Both the position numbers and the translations under genes were made by a program. The notes under the pieces are model-generated. The model worked only from the letters and a program-made list of their open reading frames with translations, was not told the origin of the DNA and did no database searches. From Acidobacteriaceae bacterium (GTDB lineage Bacteria > Acidobacteriota > Terriglobia > Terriglobales > Acidobacteriaceae): DNA of 64,000 nucleotides. Shown piece after piece: positions 16,232 to 23,753 of this stretch. The stretch lies in assembly GCA_028283625.1 (NCBI GenBank), contig JAPWKG010000027.1, positions 1 to 64,000 on the forward strand. The letters run 5' to 3'. How positions within the stretch are numbered: position 1 is the stretch's first letter; each line of letters opens with the position of its first letter.

Positions 16232-17083
16232 TTATCGCAGCGCGGCGGCTACGGTCACCTGCCACGGTGTGGTGGCTCGCCCGAGCAGCTTGCCCAGATC
16301 GCCGGGAGGCAGATCGAGGGCTCCTTCGGCGGCTTTGGCGTCACTATCGGCGAGGATGTGGGCGAGAGCCTCCGGGAGCCCGAAGCCTTTCAAGGCGGTC
16401 TCATAGGCTGACTGGTCAAGATTGTTGTACGTCATGGGCTTGCCGGAGAGGCGCGAAACTTCGGTGGCCAGTTCAAAGTAACTGTGCGAAGTACTTCCTG
16501 CCAGCTCGTAGGTTTTGTTTTCGTGACCGCTGGTGGTGAGCACGATGGCGGCGGCTTCTGCATAATCCTTGCGGGGAGCGGTGGCAAATCTTCCGTCGCG
16601 TGCTGCGCCCAGAAGGGCGCCGTGCGCCAGCGATGCACCAAGGCTGGCTGTATGGTTCTCCGTATACCATCCGTTGCGCAGTAGAACGTACGGCAGATTG
16701 GCTGCCTTCAACAAATGCTCGGTTGCCTTGTGCTCTTGCGCCAACAGCATTGGCGAGGTTTCTGCTCGCAATAGGCTGGTGTAAGCGATCAGGGAGATTC
16801 CGGCGGTCTTGGCTGCGTCGATGACCGCCTTGTGCTGTGCGGTACGCTTGCCTACTTCGCTCGAGGAAACAAGCAGAAGCTTTTCGACGCCTGAGAATGC
16901 CTGAGTGAGGCTTTGTGGATCGTCGTAATTGGCCACACGGACCTGGACTCCCTGATCCTTGAGTGCGGATGCCTTGGCTGCATCGCGCACAACAGCCACA
17001 ATGTTTTCCGCGGCCGTTCTGGAAAGAAGCTGTTCAACGACGAGTTGGCCGAGCTGACCGGTTGCTCCTGTAATTGCGATCAT
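16232..17083 (-). CDS. qorB: NAD(P)H:quinone oxidoreductase type 2 / NmrA-like protein
   Basis: From MIAITGATGQLGQLVVEQLL (after AGGAG 6 bases upstream) the protein is 283 residues with a Rossmann GATGxLG motif at residues 5-11. The layout matches E. coli QorB/YtfG (ISLIAYTSLLRA, LPYVLLRNGWYTENH, YELAGSTSHSYFELA). It would reduce quinones with NADPH and limit quinone toxicity. It is divergent from an HxlR regulator across 93 bases, the same pairing as ytfG-ytfH, so regulation by that protein is likely. Confidence 0.88.
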   Translation of the reverse strand: MIAITGATGQLGQLVVEQLLSRTAAENIVAVVRDAAKASALKDQGVQVRVANYDDPQSLTQAFSGVEKLLLVSSSEVGKRTAQHKAVIDAAKTAGISLIAYTSLLRAETSPMLLAQEHKATEHLLKAANLPYVLLRNGWYTENHTASLGASLAHGALLGAARDGRFATAPRKDYAEAAAIVLTTSGHENKTYELAGSTSHSYFELATEVSRLSGKPMTYNNLDQSAYETALKGFGLPEALAHILADSDAKAAEGALDLPPGDLGKLLGRATTPWQVTVAAALR

Positions 17084-17134
17084 GCTGTTCTCCTGAGGGG
17101 GAAGATCCACCCACATACAAAGCGTAGCTCCAAA

Positions 17135-17170
17135 ACTTACCTTTAGTAAGTACGTACCTTGGAGTAAGCT
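17135..17170. promoter_or_regulatory. Candidate HxlR operator and -10 in the qorB-hxlR intergenic region
   Basis: ACTTAC-N5-GTAAGT (17135-17151) is a perfect inverted repeat. It overlaps the palindrome GTACGTAC (17150-17157) and a second half-copy TACCTTGGAGTAAG. TAAGCT at 17165-17170 sits 6 bases before the hxlR ATG and could be its -10. A repressor bound here would block both genes. Confidence 0.55.
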
Positions 17171-17176
17171 ACTGCA

Positions 17177-17572
17177 ATGAGCGATAGCATCGTAAACCGC
17201 ATACAACGGCGCCGGGGAGACCTCTTTGCCGAGGCCTGTCCTTCGCGAAGTGTTCTGGAGCATGTCACTTCCCGTTGGGGATCGCTTGTTCTGATTCTGC
17301 TGCGTGATGGCACCAAGCGATTCAGCGAGATCAGAAGAGAGATCGGCGGCGTGAGCGAGAAGATGCTGGCGCAGACACTGCAGGCGCTAGAAGGCGATGG
17401 CTTTCTTACCCGCAAGGTCTACCCCACGGTTCCGCCTCGTGTGGAGTACACCCTGACGCCCCTGGGGCATGACGTTTCCGAGCATGTACTTGTACTTGCT
17501 CTTTGGGTCGAAAAGAATCTTGGAGAAGTGATGAAGCGGCGTGAGAGCCACGCCGCTTCGAGGAAAAACTAG
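17177..17572 (+). CDS. HxlR-family transcriptional regulator (QorR/YodB-like)
   Basis: A 131-residue winged-helix protein: HVTSRWGSLVLILLRDGTKRF, FSEIRREIGGVSEKMLAQTLQALEGDGFLTR in pieces (about residues 30-80), and YPTVPPRVEYTLTPLG as the wing. A single Cys in FAEACPSRS (about residue 19) is at the place of the redox Cys of QorR and YodB, so quinone or disulfide stress sensing is likely. It is probably autorepressed together with qorB. Its stop TAG shares the palindrome CTAG with the stop of the convergent feoB. Confidence 0.9.
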   Translation: MSDSIVNRIQRRRGDLFAEACPSRSVLEHVTSRWGSLVLILLRDGTKRFSEIRREIGGVSEKMLAQTLQALEGDGFLTRKVYPTVPPRVEYTLTPLGHDVSEHVLVLALWVEKNLGEVMKRRESHAASRKN

Positions 17573-19482
17573 AGCCAGCGCAACAGGAGCTGGTTGGTGA
17601 GCAGGGCCGCTACATAAGCCACGCCTGTCATATAGCAGAACTGGAGCAGAGGGAGCTTCCAGCTGTTGGTTTCACGCCGTACGATGGCCAGTGTCGAGGT
17701 GCATTGCATCGCAAAGGCGAAGAAGACCACGAGCGCGATAGCGCCAGCCGCAGTCATGTCGTGGCGCAAAGCCATCTGCAGGTTTGCGGTGTGTGTCGCA
17801 GGGTCTGCACCATACAGCGTTCCAAGCGTACCGACGATCACTTCCCGCGCGACGATGGAGCTCAGCAGTCCGATGCCAATCTTCCAGTTGAAGCCCAGAG
17901 GATGCAATACCGGCTCGATCCAGTGGCCGATGTGGCCGATGAACGAGCTTGTGATCTCCGAAAACTGACCATGATGAACGGGGAGCACACTGAGCACCCA
18001 TACCGTGAAGGTGCAGGCCAGAATGATCGTTCCTGCTTTCTTCATGAAGAGCGTGCCGCGGTCGTACAGGCGCAGGGCCAATCCGCGCAGCGTGGGCCAG
18101 CGGTACTGCGGCAGCTCCAGGACGAAAGGCGCCGGTTGTGCCTTCATCACCTTGGAGTTCAGCAGACGCGCGGTGACCAGCGCGGCGCAGAAGCCAAGTG
18201 CGTACAGGCTGAGCATGACAAGAGCACGGAGGCCGAGCAAATGGCCCAGGAAGCGTTCATCGGGCACAAACGCAGCGATGATGAGCGTGTAGACCGGCAG
18301 CCTCGCGGAGCAAGTCATGAACGGCGCGATCAGGATGGTTGCAATGCGCTCACGTTTGTTTTCGATGGTGCGCGTGGCCATAATGGCCGGTACAGCGCAC
18401 GCATAGGCACTTAGCAGGGGAATGAAGGCCTTGCCGTTGAGGCCGAAGAAACGCATTCCTCTGTCCGCAATCAGCGCTGCACGGGCAAGGTACCCGGAGT
18501 CTTCCAGGACGCCGATGAAGAGGAAGAGCAGCAGGATCTGAGGCAGGAAGACCAGCACGCTCTGCACGCCGTTCCAGATGCCATCACGAAGCAGGGCACG
18601 CAGCCAGTTGTCCGGCAGGGCTGAGGTGACCAGTGCGCCTAGCTTGGTCAGCAGATCTCCCATGAGATCGCTGAGCGGCTGACCGAGCGAGAAAACCACC
18701 TGGAAGACCGCAATGACGACTGCGAGGAAGATCAGCGGACCCCAGAGCCGATGCAGCAGGATTGAATCCAGCCGGCGGGTCCAAACGGGGGCCTCGGGAG
18801 AACGATAATGCGTACGTTGCGCCACCTGCTGGGCCCAGCGACGGCTGGTCGCCGGTGACTGCAGCACGGGGAGACGCAGGGGAAGCAGGCGTTCTTCGTC
18901 GGAGGAGGTTGTCTGCTCCAGGAAGCTGGAAATAAGATCGAGACCTTTCCCCTTGGCGCCGGAGATAAGGGCGACCGGATGTCCGAGCTCGGCGCTCAGT
19001 GAGAGGGGGTCTACTTTGCCGCCGCGCTGCTCCAACAGATCGCTCATGTTCAGCAGAACCATGGTGGGCAGCCCGAGTGAGAAGACGGTCTGCGCCAGCA
19101 TGAGCTGCCGATTCATATGAGCCGCGTCAAGGACAAGCAGCACAACGTCAGGCGGTGGAACACCGGGCATGCGGCCGGTCATGACATCGACCGCGACGCG
19201 CGCGTCCTCGGAATAGGTGGCCAGCGAATAAATGCCGGGCAGATCAATCAGCGTCAGATCAGGACGCCCGATACCTTTCATCCGGCCCGAGTGGTGGTCG
19301 ACCGTAACGCCGGGATAGTTGGCTGTTTTCTGGCGCATGCCAGTCAGGCGGTTAAATAGTGTGGTCTTTCCGCTATTCGGGGGGCCTACAAGAGCAACCG
19401 TGCGAAGCTTACGACGTCCGCCGGGGAGCTGCTCAATCGGGAGCTCCGGAAGAACGGCGCTCGATGTAGAGTGACAATCCAT
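17569..19482 (-). CDS. feoB: Ferrous iron transporter FeoB
   Basis: FeoB imports Fe(II) through the inner membrane. The N-terminal G domain has G1 GPPNSGKTTLFNRL (about residues 33-46), G3 DLPGIYSL, G4 as NMSD and G5 near SGAKGKG. The membrane part has two gate repeats (LLLFLFIGVLEDSGYLARAA and the later MKKAGTIILACTFTVW) and SAYACAVPAIMATRTI. At 637 residues it is shorter than E. coli FeoB (773), mainly in the G-domain/helical region and the tail. It lies 3 bases after feoA. No feoC was found. Confidence 0.95.
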   Translation of the reverse strand: MDCHSTSSAVLPELPIEQLPGGRRKLRTVALVGPPNSGKTTLFNRLTGMRQKTANYPGVTVDHHSGRMKGIGRPDLTLIDLPGIYSLATYSEDARVAVDVMTGRMPGVPPPDVVLLVLDAAHMNRQLMLAQTVFSLGLPTMVLLNMSDLLEQRGGKVDPLSLSAELGHPVALISGAKGKGLDLISSFLEQTTSSDEERLLPLRLPVLQSPATSRRWAQQVAQRTHYRSPEAPVWTRRLDSILLHRLWGPLIFLAVVIAVFQVVFSLGQPLSDLMGDLLTKLGALVTSALPDNWLRALLRDGIWNGVQSVLVFLPQILLLFLFIGVLEDSGYLARAALIADRGMRFFGLNGKAFIPLLSAYACAVPAIMATRTIENKRERIATILIAPFMTCSARLPVYTLIIAAFVPDERFLGHLLGLRALVMLSLYALGFCAALVTARLLNSKVMKAQPAPFVLELPQYRWPTLRGLALRLYDRGTLFMKKAGTIILACTFTVWVLSVLPVHHGQFSEITSSFIGHIGHWIEPVLHPLGFNWKIGIGLLSSIVAREVIVGTLGTLYGADPATHTANLQMALRHDMTAAGAIALVVFFAFAMQCTSTLAIVRRETNSWKLPLLQFCYMTGVAYVAALLTNQLLLRWL

Positions 19483-19485
19483 GAC

Positions 19486-19725
19486 TTACCGAGCCTCAGC
19501 CGCGTCCAATTCAATCTCAATATGCTGGGCGGTTTCAGAACGCAGTCCAACCTCAACATCATCAATGCGATAGACCGTCGGATCTCCTGCGGGAGCACGG
19601 CGCAGCACTTTAAACGGTGCCCCGGGGAGAAAACCGAGATGTGCCAGGTGATCGCTGACCTCTTCGTTCAGGTCCAGCCGTTGCAGTACTCCGGATTGGC
19701 CCACTTGTACTTCGCTCAGCAACAT
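19486..19725 (-). CDS. feoA: Ferrous iron transport protein FeoA
   Basis: A 79-residue SH3-like protein that assists FeoB. The family pattern is visible: LSEVQVGQSGVLQRL, LAHLGFLPGAPFKVLRRAP, and VGLRSETAQHIEIEL. It ends 3 bases before feoB, so the two are one operon. No Fur box was recognised in the 235 bases between its start and the tRNA gene. Confidence 0.92.
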   Translation of the reverse strand: MLLSEVQVGQSGVLQRLDLNEEVSDHLAHLGFLPGAPFKVLRRAPAGDPTVYRIDDVEVGLRSETAQHIEIELDAAEAR

Positions 19726-19960
19726 CAGCGCCCATCGCTTCCCAGGAGGTTTTGCGGCGGCGAATCTGCGACCGCATCAGTCCCTTTTCATGATAGACGA
19801 AACAGGAATCACTGTGCTCAGTTGTAGAGGGCTTAGAACGGGAAGGCATCGAGCTTGAGGCTCTAACGAGTGGTCAGCAGGCAAGGCCATGCGCACGCAC
19901 TTCAGGGAAGAGGATATTTCCTCATCGATGCTATTCTTGGTTTTTAATAAAGGGGGGTTA

Positions 19961-20036
19961 TGGTGCGCCCGGAAGGAGTCGAACCTCCGACCTACTGGTT
20001 CGTAGCCAGTTGCTCTATCCACTGAGCTACGGGCGC
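19961..20036 (-). tRNA. tRNA-Arg (ACG)
   Basis: The minus strand folds into a full cloverleaf. The acceptor stem is GCGCCCG / CGGGCGC with discriminator A. The anticodon stem-loop is CTGG-CTACGAA-CCAG with anticodon ACG. The T-arm is GGAGG-TTCGACT-CCTTC. The 3' CCA is encoded. Length is 76 bases. Confidence 0.97.
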
Positions 20037-20128
20037 ACATTGCATGACTGCAACTTGTTTAGAGTACAGCCTCTTGGCTCAGAGAGCAAGTCCTGCCCTG
20101 TGGATGTTTCGAAATCGCCGCACTAGCG

Positions 20129-20134
20129 TAGACT
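20129..20134 (+). promoter_or_regulatory. Candidate -10 hexamer for a leaderless small gene
   Basis: TAGACT lies 6 bases before ATG 20141. TTTCGA 16 bases upstream is a poor -35. Confidence 0.4.
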
Positions 20135-20140
20135 TTTCGC

Positions 20141-20395
20141 ATGATTCAGGTACCCATGACCGAAGAGCAGTTCGTCTCCGCAACCAAGTGGCTGGCAGAA
20201 AACGGTATTGCGTTGGATGGCCGCGCAGGAAAGATCGAGAAAGATGGCATCCTCGCGCAGTATGGTTTCGATGGAGCTCAGTTGACGATTGAGATTCTGG
20301 AGCGCCCCTTCTTCCTCCCGCTGTCCATGATTGAAGGGCGCATGCAGGCGTACCTGGAGCAGGCTCTGACGCCGGGCAATAAGACGACTGTCTGA
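20141..20395 (+). CDS. Small conserved-looking protein of unknown function
   Basis: An 84-residue soluble protein. It starts MIQVPMTEEQFVSATKWLAE and contains a mid segment GKIEKDGILAQYGFDGAQLTIEILERP followed by a C-terminal helix (MIEGRMQAYLEQALTP). The composition is that of a real protein. I recognise no family and see no membrane or signal segment. It lies between tRNA-Arg and the heme cluster, with a TANNCT box 6 bases before its ATG. Confidence 0.65.
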   Translation: MIQVPMTEEQFVSATKWLAENGIALDGRAGKIEKDGILAQYGFDGAQLTIEILERPFFLPLSMIEGRMQAYLEQALTPGNKTTV

Positions 20396-20458
20396 TTTTG
20401 CATCACTTTCGGTGCTGATTTACCGCCTGCCCGATGCTAAAGCCTTGCCGCAAGCCGA

Positions 20459-20464
20459 TATACT
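20459..20464 (+). promoter_or_regulatory. Candidate -10 for the ccsA-hemA-hemC run
   Basis: TATACT is a near-consensus -10 about 63 bases before the ccsA start. The expected -35 place (GCTAAA region) is weak. Confidence 0.35.
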
Positions 20465-20527
20465 GGTAAGTGTGCTCGATCAGTTTTTTGCACTCGCATG
20501 AAGCTGGGTTGAGCGGAACGTGCTCTT

Positions 20528-21343
20528 ATGCCCCTGTTTTGGCTCCGAATCGCGGTCTGTTTGTACACTGTCGCTGCGTTGGCTGTGTTGCCAGCAGCGC
20601 TGTACAACCGGCCCAGATGGCGCCACATGGCGATACCTCTGGCAGTGGGCGGCGCTTGTACGCATCTGGTCAGTCTGGTGGAAACCCTGGTTGCAGCGCA
20701 CCGGGCGTTGCCGATCCATACGCACGAGACCTTATCGATGCTGGGGCTGCTGCTGGCCGTCTCGTTCCTGGCGCTGACCGAGCGCTATAAGACGGTTCTG
20801 TTCGGCATCTTTCTGCTGCCGCTGACGGTTCTGCTTACGATCGCTCCTGCGTTTCACTCCTCTACGGAGCGGATTGCGTACCCTTTTATTCGTACCGGCT
20901 GGCTGTTGCTGCATGTAGCGCTTCTGCTCGCGGCCTATGCTGCGCTCTTTCTCTCGCTTACCGCGAGCCTTTTGTACCTGTACCAGGAGCGCAGGCTGAA
21001 GCAGAAGCGTCCGCCACAAAGCCGGAGCTGGTTGCCTCCTCTCGCTACGACAGACCAGATTGCAGTAAAAGCTCTCCTCTTTGGCTTGCCGTGTATGACG
21101 GCGGGCTTGCTGATCGGCTCCATCGTGGCTTTGCAGACGATCGGCCCAAGCTTTTTTGCCGATCCGAAGGTTCTGCTTTCCTTCGCCATGTGGCTGGCGT
21201 ACGTGCTGATGATCTGGATTCGCCGGCACTCCGGGCTACGCGGCCGCCGTGCGGTCTATCTTTCGAGCTTTGCGTTCCTTTTTGTACTGGCCGTATGGGC
21301 TGCGAATGCGCTTTCGAGCGTGCATAGGTTCCGCGCGCCATGA
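20528..21343 (+). CDS. CcsA/HemX-type cytochrome c assembly membrane protein
   Basis: A 271-residue protein with about eight membrane helices, the size and place (just before hemA) of HemX. The WWD-type region is degenerate, but conserved His residues typical of heme-handling proteins occur (GGACTHLVSLVETLVAAHRALPIHTHE, and GWLLLHVALLLAAYAAL). The family acts in cytochrome c assembly or in controlling HemA. The stop overlaps the hemA start by ATGA, so it is tied to tetrapyrrole synthesis. Confidence 0.82.
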   Translation: MPLFWLRIAVCLYTVAALAVLPAALYNRPRWRHMAIPLAVGGACTHLVSLVETLVAAHRALPIHTHETLSMLGLLLAVSFLALTERYKTVLFGIFLLPLTVLLTIAPAFHSSTERIAYPFIRTGWLLLHVALLLAAYAALFLSLTASLLYLYQERRLKQKRPPQSRSWLPPLATTDQIAVKALLFGLPCMTAGLLIGSIVALQTIGPSFFADPKVLLSFAMWLAYVLMIWIRRHSGLRGRRAVYLSSFAFLFVLAVWAANALSSVHRFRAP

Positions 21344-22584
21344 GCCAGCCAAACACCAAACCGTCGCTGTTGCTGCTCGGAGTGAACCATACGACCGCTC
21401 CGCTGGCCGTGCGTGAACGGCTGGCCATTGAGCTGTCTCGCCTGGCGGAAGCGACACGGACGTTGGCGCATCAGCCTGGAATTCAGGAAGCGCTGATTCT
21501 TTCCACCTGCAATCGCGTCGAGCTGCTTACGGTGCATGAGAACGAGGCCGAGGCGTCGAGAGCGCTTACCTTCCTGCGGGATTATCTGAACATTCGCCCC
21601 ACCGAAGTGCAGCCCCACCTGTATGAGTTTCGCGAGAATGAAGCGGTACGGCATCTCTTCCGTGTGGCGTCTTCGCTGGACTCGATGGTCGTCGGCGAAC
21701 CGCAGATTTTGGGACAGGTGAAGCAGTCCTGGTCTGTAGCGCGAGAGGTAGGAGCGATCAAGTCAACGCTCGATCCGCTGCTGCAACGCGCGTTCTCGGT
21801 GGCCAAGCGTGTACGGACAGAGACTCATATTGGTTCGTCGCAGGTCTCGGTGGCTTCCATTGCCGCAGAGCTGGCTCGAAAGATCTTCGGGACACTTTCC
21901 GGCAAGACGGTGCTTCTGGTCGGTGCCGGGAAGATGTCGGATCTGACAGCTCGCCACCTCATTCAGCAGGGCGCGACTACGCTTCTGGTCTCAAATCGCA
22001 CGGTGGCGCGTGCTGAGAAGATGGCAGCGGAGCTTCGTACGCCGAGCATCACCACCGGTGTGATTCCGTTTGAAGAGCTGCATGCGCAGGCTCACCGTGC
22101 CGACATCATCATCACGTCTACAGGCGCGGGACAGGTCTTTACGCGGGGGCAGGCACGTACCTTGTTGCAGAAGAGGAAGAACAGCCCGATCTTCTTCATC
22201 GACATTGCTGTACCGAGAGACGTTGCGCCTGAGGTAAACAATCTCGAAGGTTGTTTTGTTTACGATATCGACGATCTCCAGCAGGCAGCACAGGAGAATC
22301 GCGCAACGCGCACGCGCGAGGCCGAGGCTGCGGAATCCATCGTTGCGCTAGAGGTTGAGCGTTACAACCAGCGATTGACGCAGAACGAAAGCGCCGGTGC
22401 CATTAAAGAGTTGATTGCGCACGCGGAGGCAACGCGCGAAGCGGAGATGAACAAAGCGCTTGCTCGCATGACGCAGCCGATCACGGAGGAACAGAGAATT
22501 GTGATCGAGCAGATGACGCGTCAGCTTACGAACAAGTTACTTCACGCACAGATTGCGGCTCTTCGAAGCGCGTCGCAGGACTGA
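21340..22584 (+). CDS. hemA: Glutamyl-tRNA reductase
   Basis: HemA reduces Glu-tRNA to glutamate-1-semialdehyde, the first step of C5 heme synthesis. The 414-residue protein has LGVNHTTAPLAVRERLA at residues 11-27 and the catalytic Cys in LSTCNRVEL (about residue 56). GEPQILGQVKQ follows, with the NADPH site TVLLVGAGKMSDL (about 190) and a C-terminal dimerisation helix (RQLTNKLLHAQIAALR). It overlaps the HemX-like gene by four bases. Confidence 0.97.
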   Translation: MSQPNTKPSLLLLGVNHTTAPLAVRERLAIELSRLAEATRTLAHQPGIQEALILSTCNRVELLTVHENEAEASRALTFLRDYLNIRPTEVQPHLYEFRENEAVRHLFRVASSLDSMVVGEPQILGQVKQSWSVAREVGAIKSTLDPLLQRAFSVAKRVRTETHIGSSQVSVASIAAELARKIFGTLSGKTVLLVGAGKMSDLTARHLIQQGATTLLVSNRTVARAEKMAAELRTPSITTGVIPFEELHAQAHRADIIITSTGAGQVFTRGQARTLLQKRKNSPIFFIDIAVPRDVAPEVNNLEGCFVYDIDDLQQAAQENRATRTREAEAAESIVALEVERYNQRLTQNESAGAIKELIAHAEATREAEMNKALARMTQPITEEQRIVIEQMTRQLTNKLLHAQIAALRSASQD

Positions 22585-22607
22585 GTGAAAAGCGCGAAGC
22601 TGCGAGT

Positions 22608-22636
22608 GCGACATCCTCGCGATTCGCAGGTATGCT
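22608..22636 (+). promoter_or_regulatory. Candidate leaderless promoter of hemC
   Basis: GCGACA (22608-22613) and TATGCT (22631-22636) are 17 bp apart. The -10 ends 8 bases before ATG 22645, so the transcript would start at or next to the start codon. Confidence 0.5.
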
Positions 22637-22644
22637 TATCCACG

Positions 22645-23601
22645 ATGGGCAACTCTATACGTATCGGCTCCCGAGGCTCCCAGCTTGCACTTTGGCAGGC
22701 CCACCATATTGCGGACCAGCTTCGCGCTCTCGGTCACTCAGTTGAAATCGAAATTATCCGTACGGTCGGTGACCGTATGCAGGATCCTTCGTTTGTGGCA
22801 CCAAAGACCTTTGACGATGGCACGCCGCTGGATGCCAAAGGTATCTTCATCAAGGAAATCGAAGACGCGCTGCTAGCCGGGCGAATTGATTTGGCCGTGC
22901 ATTCTCTCAAAGATCTTCCCACGGTCCTGGAGGAGCTATTTACGCTGGCAGCGATTCCGCCGCGGGCGGATGCTCGGGATGCCTTTGTCTGCGAAGAGTT
23001 CTGGGGGCTTCATATGCTTCCGATGCACTCACGGATTGGGACAACCTCTCCGCGCCGGAAGGCGATGTTGCTCGCTCTGCGGCCTGACCTGCACTTTGTT
23101 GCTCTGCGCGGCAATATCGACACGCGCTTGCGGAAGTGGCAGGAAGGTGAGGTGGATGCTCTTGTGCTTGCCTCGGCTGGGTTGGATCGAATTGGCCGCA
23201 CCGAAAATGTACACCAACGCTTCTCTGTGGATGAGCTGACGCCGGCTCCGGGGCAGGGTGCTCTGGGGTTGGAGACGCGGGCTGGTGATCAGCAGACGAT
23301 TGCTGCCGTTCGCCAGCTCAACTGTGCGGAAACAGAGTTTGCTGCCACGGCCGAGCGCGTTGTGCTGCAGGCCCTTGGCGGCGGCTGTCAGTTGCCGCTG
23401 GGGGCGTACGTTCATCGCGTGGATGAGCAGTGGCATCTGCATGCGCAGGTGGCATCTGCCGACGGGGAGCAGATAGCGCATGTGCTGTTGAAGGCGCCTC
23501 TCACCATCAGTGCACGGGAGTTGGGAGAGCAGGGTGCTGAGGCGCTTAAGGCACGCGGTGCGCTGGCGCTGCTGGCTGGAGAAACCTTAGAGATCGCCTG
23601 A
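22645..23601 (+). CDS. hemC: Porphobilinogen deaminase (hydroxymethylbilane synthase)
   Basis: HemC joins four porphobilinogens into hydroxymethylbilane. The start MGNSIRIGSRGSQLALWQA is the family N terminus; a GTG at 22585, right after the hemA stop, would add 20 unsupported residues. Other marks are HSLKDLPTVL (about residue 86), GTTSPRRKA, LRGNIDTRL and PAPGQGALGLETR. The dipyrromethane cofactor Cys is in ALGGGCQLPLGAY (about 247). It is in order with hemA, but it may also have its own promoter. A terminator follows. Confidence 0.96.
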   Translation: MGNSIRIGSRGSQLALWQAHHIADQLRALGHSVEIEIIRTVGDRMQDPSFVAPKTFDDGTPLDAKGIFIKEIEDALLAGRIDLAVHSLKDLPTVLEELFTLAAIPPRADARDAFVCEEFWGLHMLPMHSRIGTTSPRRKAMLLALRPDLHFVALRGNIDTRLRKWQEGEVDALVLASAGLDRIGRTENVHQRFSVDELTPAPGQGALGLETRAGDQQTIAAVRQLNCAETEFAATAERVVLQALGGGCQLPLGAYVHRVDEQWHLHAQVASADGEQIAHVLLKAPLTISARELGEQGAEALKARGALALLAGETLEIA

Positions 23602-23632
23602 TCGTTTCGTCTGATCCTGGTGAGCTTGCTTC

Positions 23633-23660
23633 GCAACGCCCTGCCTCGGCAGGGCGTTGC
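23633..23660 (+). terminator. Rho-independent terminator after hemC
   Basis: The 13-bp arms GCAACGCCCTGCC / GGCAGGGCGTTGC are separated by TC (effective loop 4-6 bases) and followed by TCTTTGTG. Confidence 0.85.
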
Positions 23661-23753
23661 TCTTTGTGCCGTGTCGGTTAGATTCAACCAATCTTTCCTG
23701 TGTTGTTCTGGCCTTACGGTTGCGGTGCTATGCGCAGCCGTTCTGGAGAGACG

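Noticed and set aside
19961-20036. tRNA-Arg as an integration site of a genomic island
   Set aside because: No integrase, no direct repeat of the tRNA 3' end and no shift to mobile genes was seen on either side.
22585-22644. GTG start of hemC directly after the hemA stop
   Set aside because: The added 20 residues have no counterpart in the family, and a promoter-like pair lies inside this stretch.
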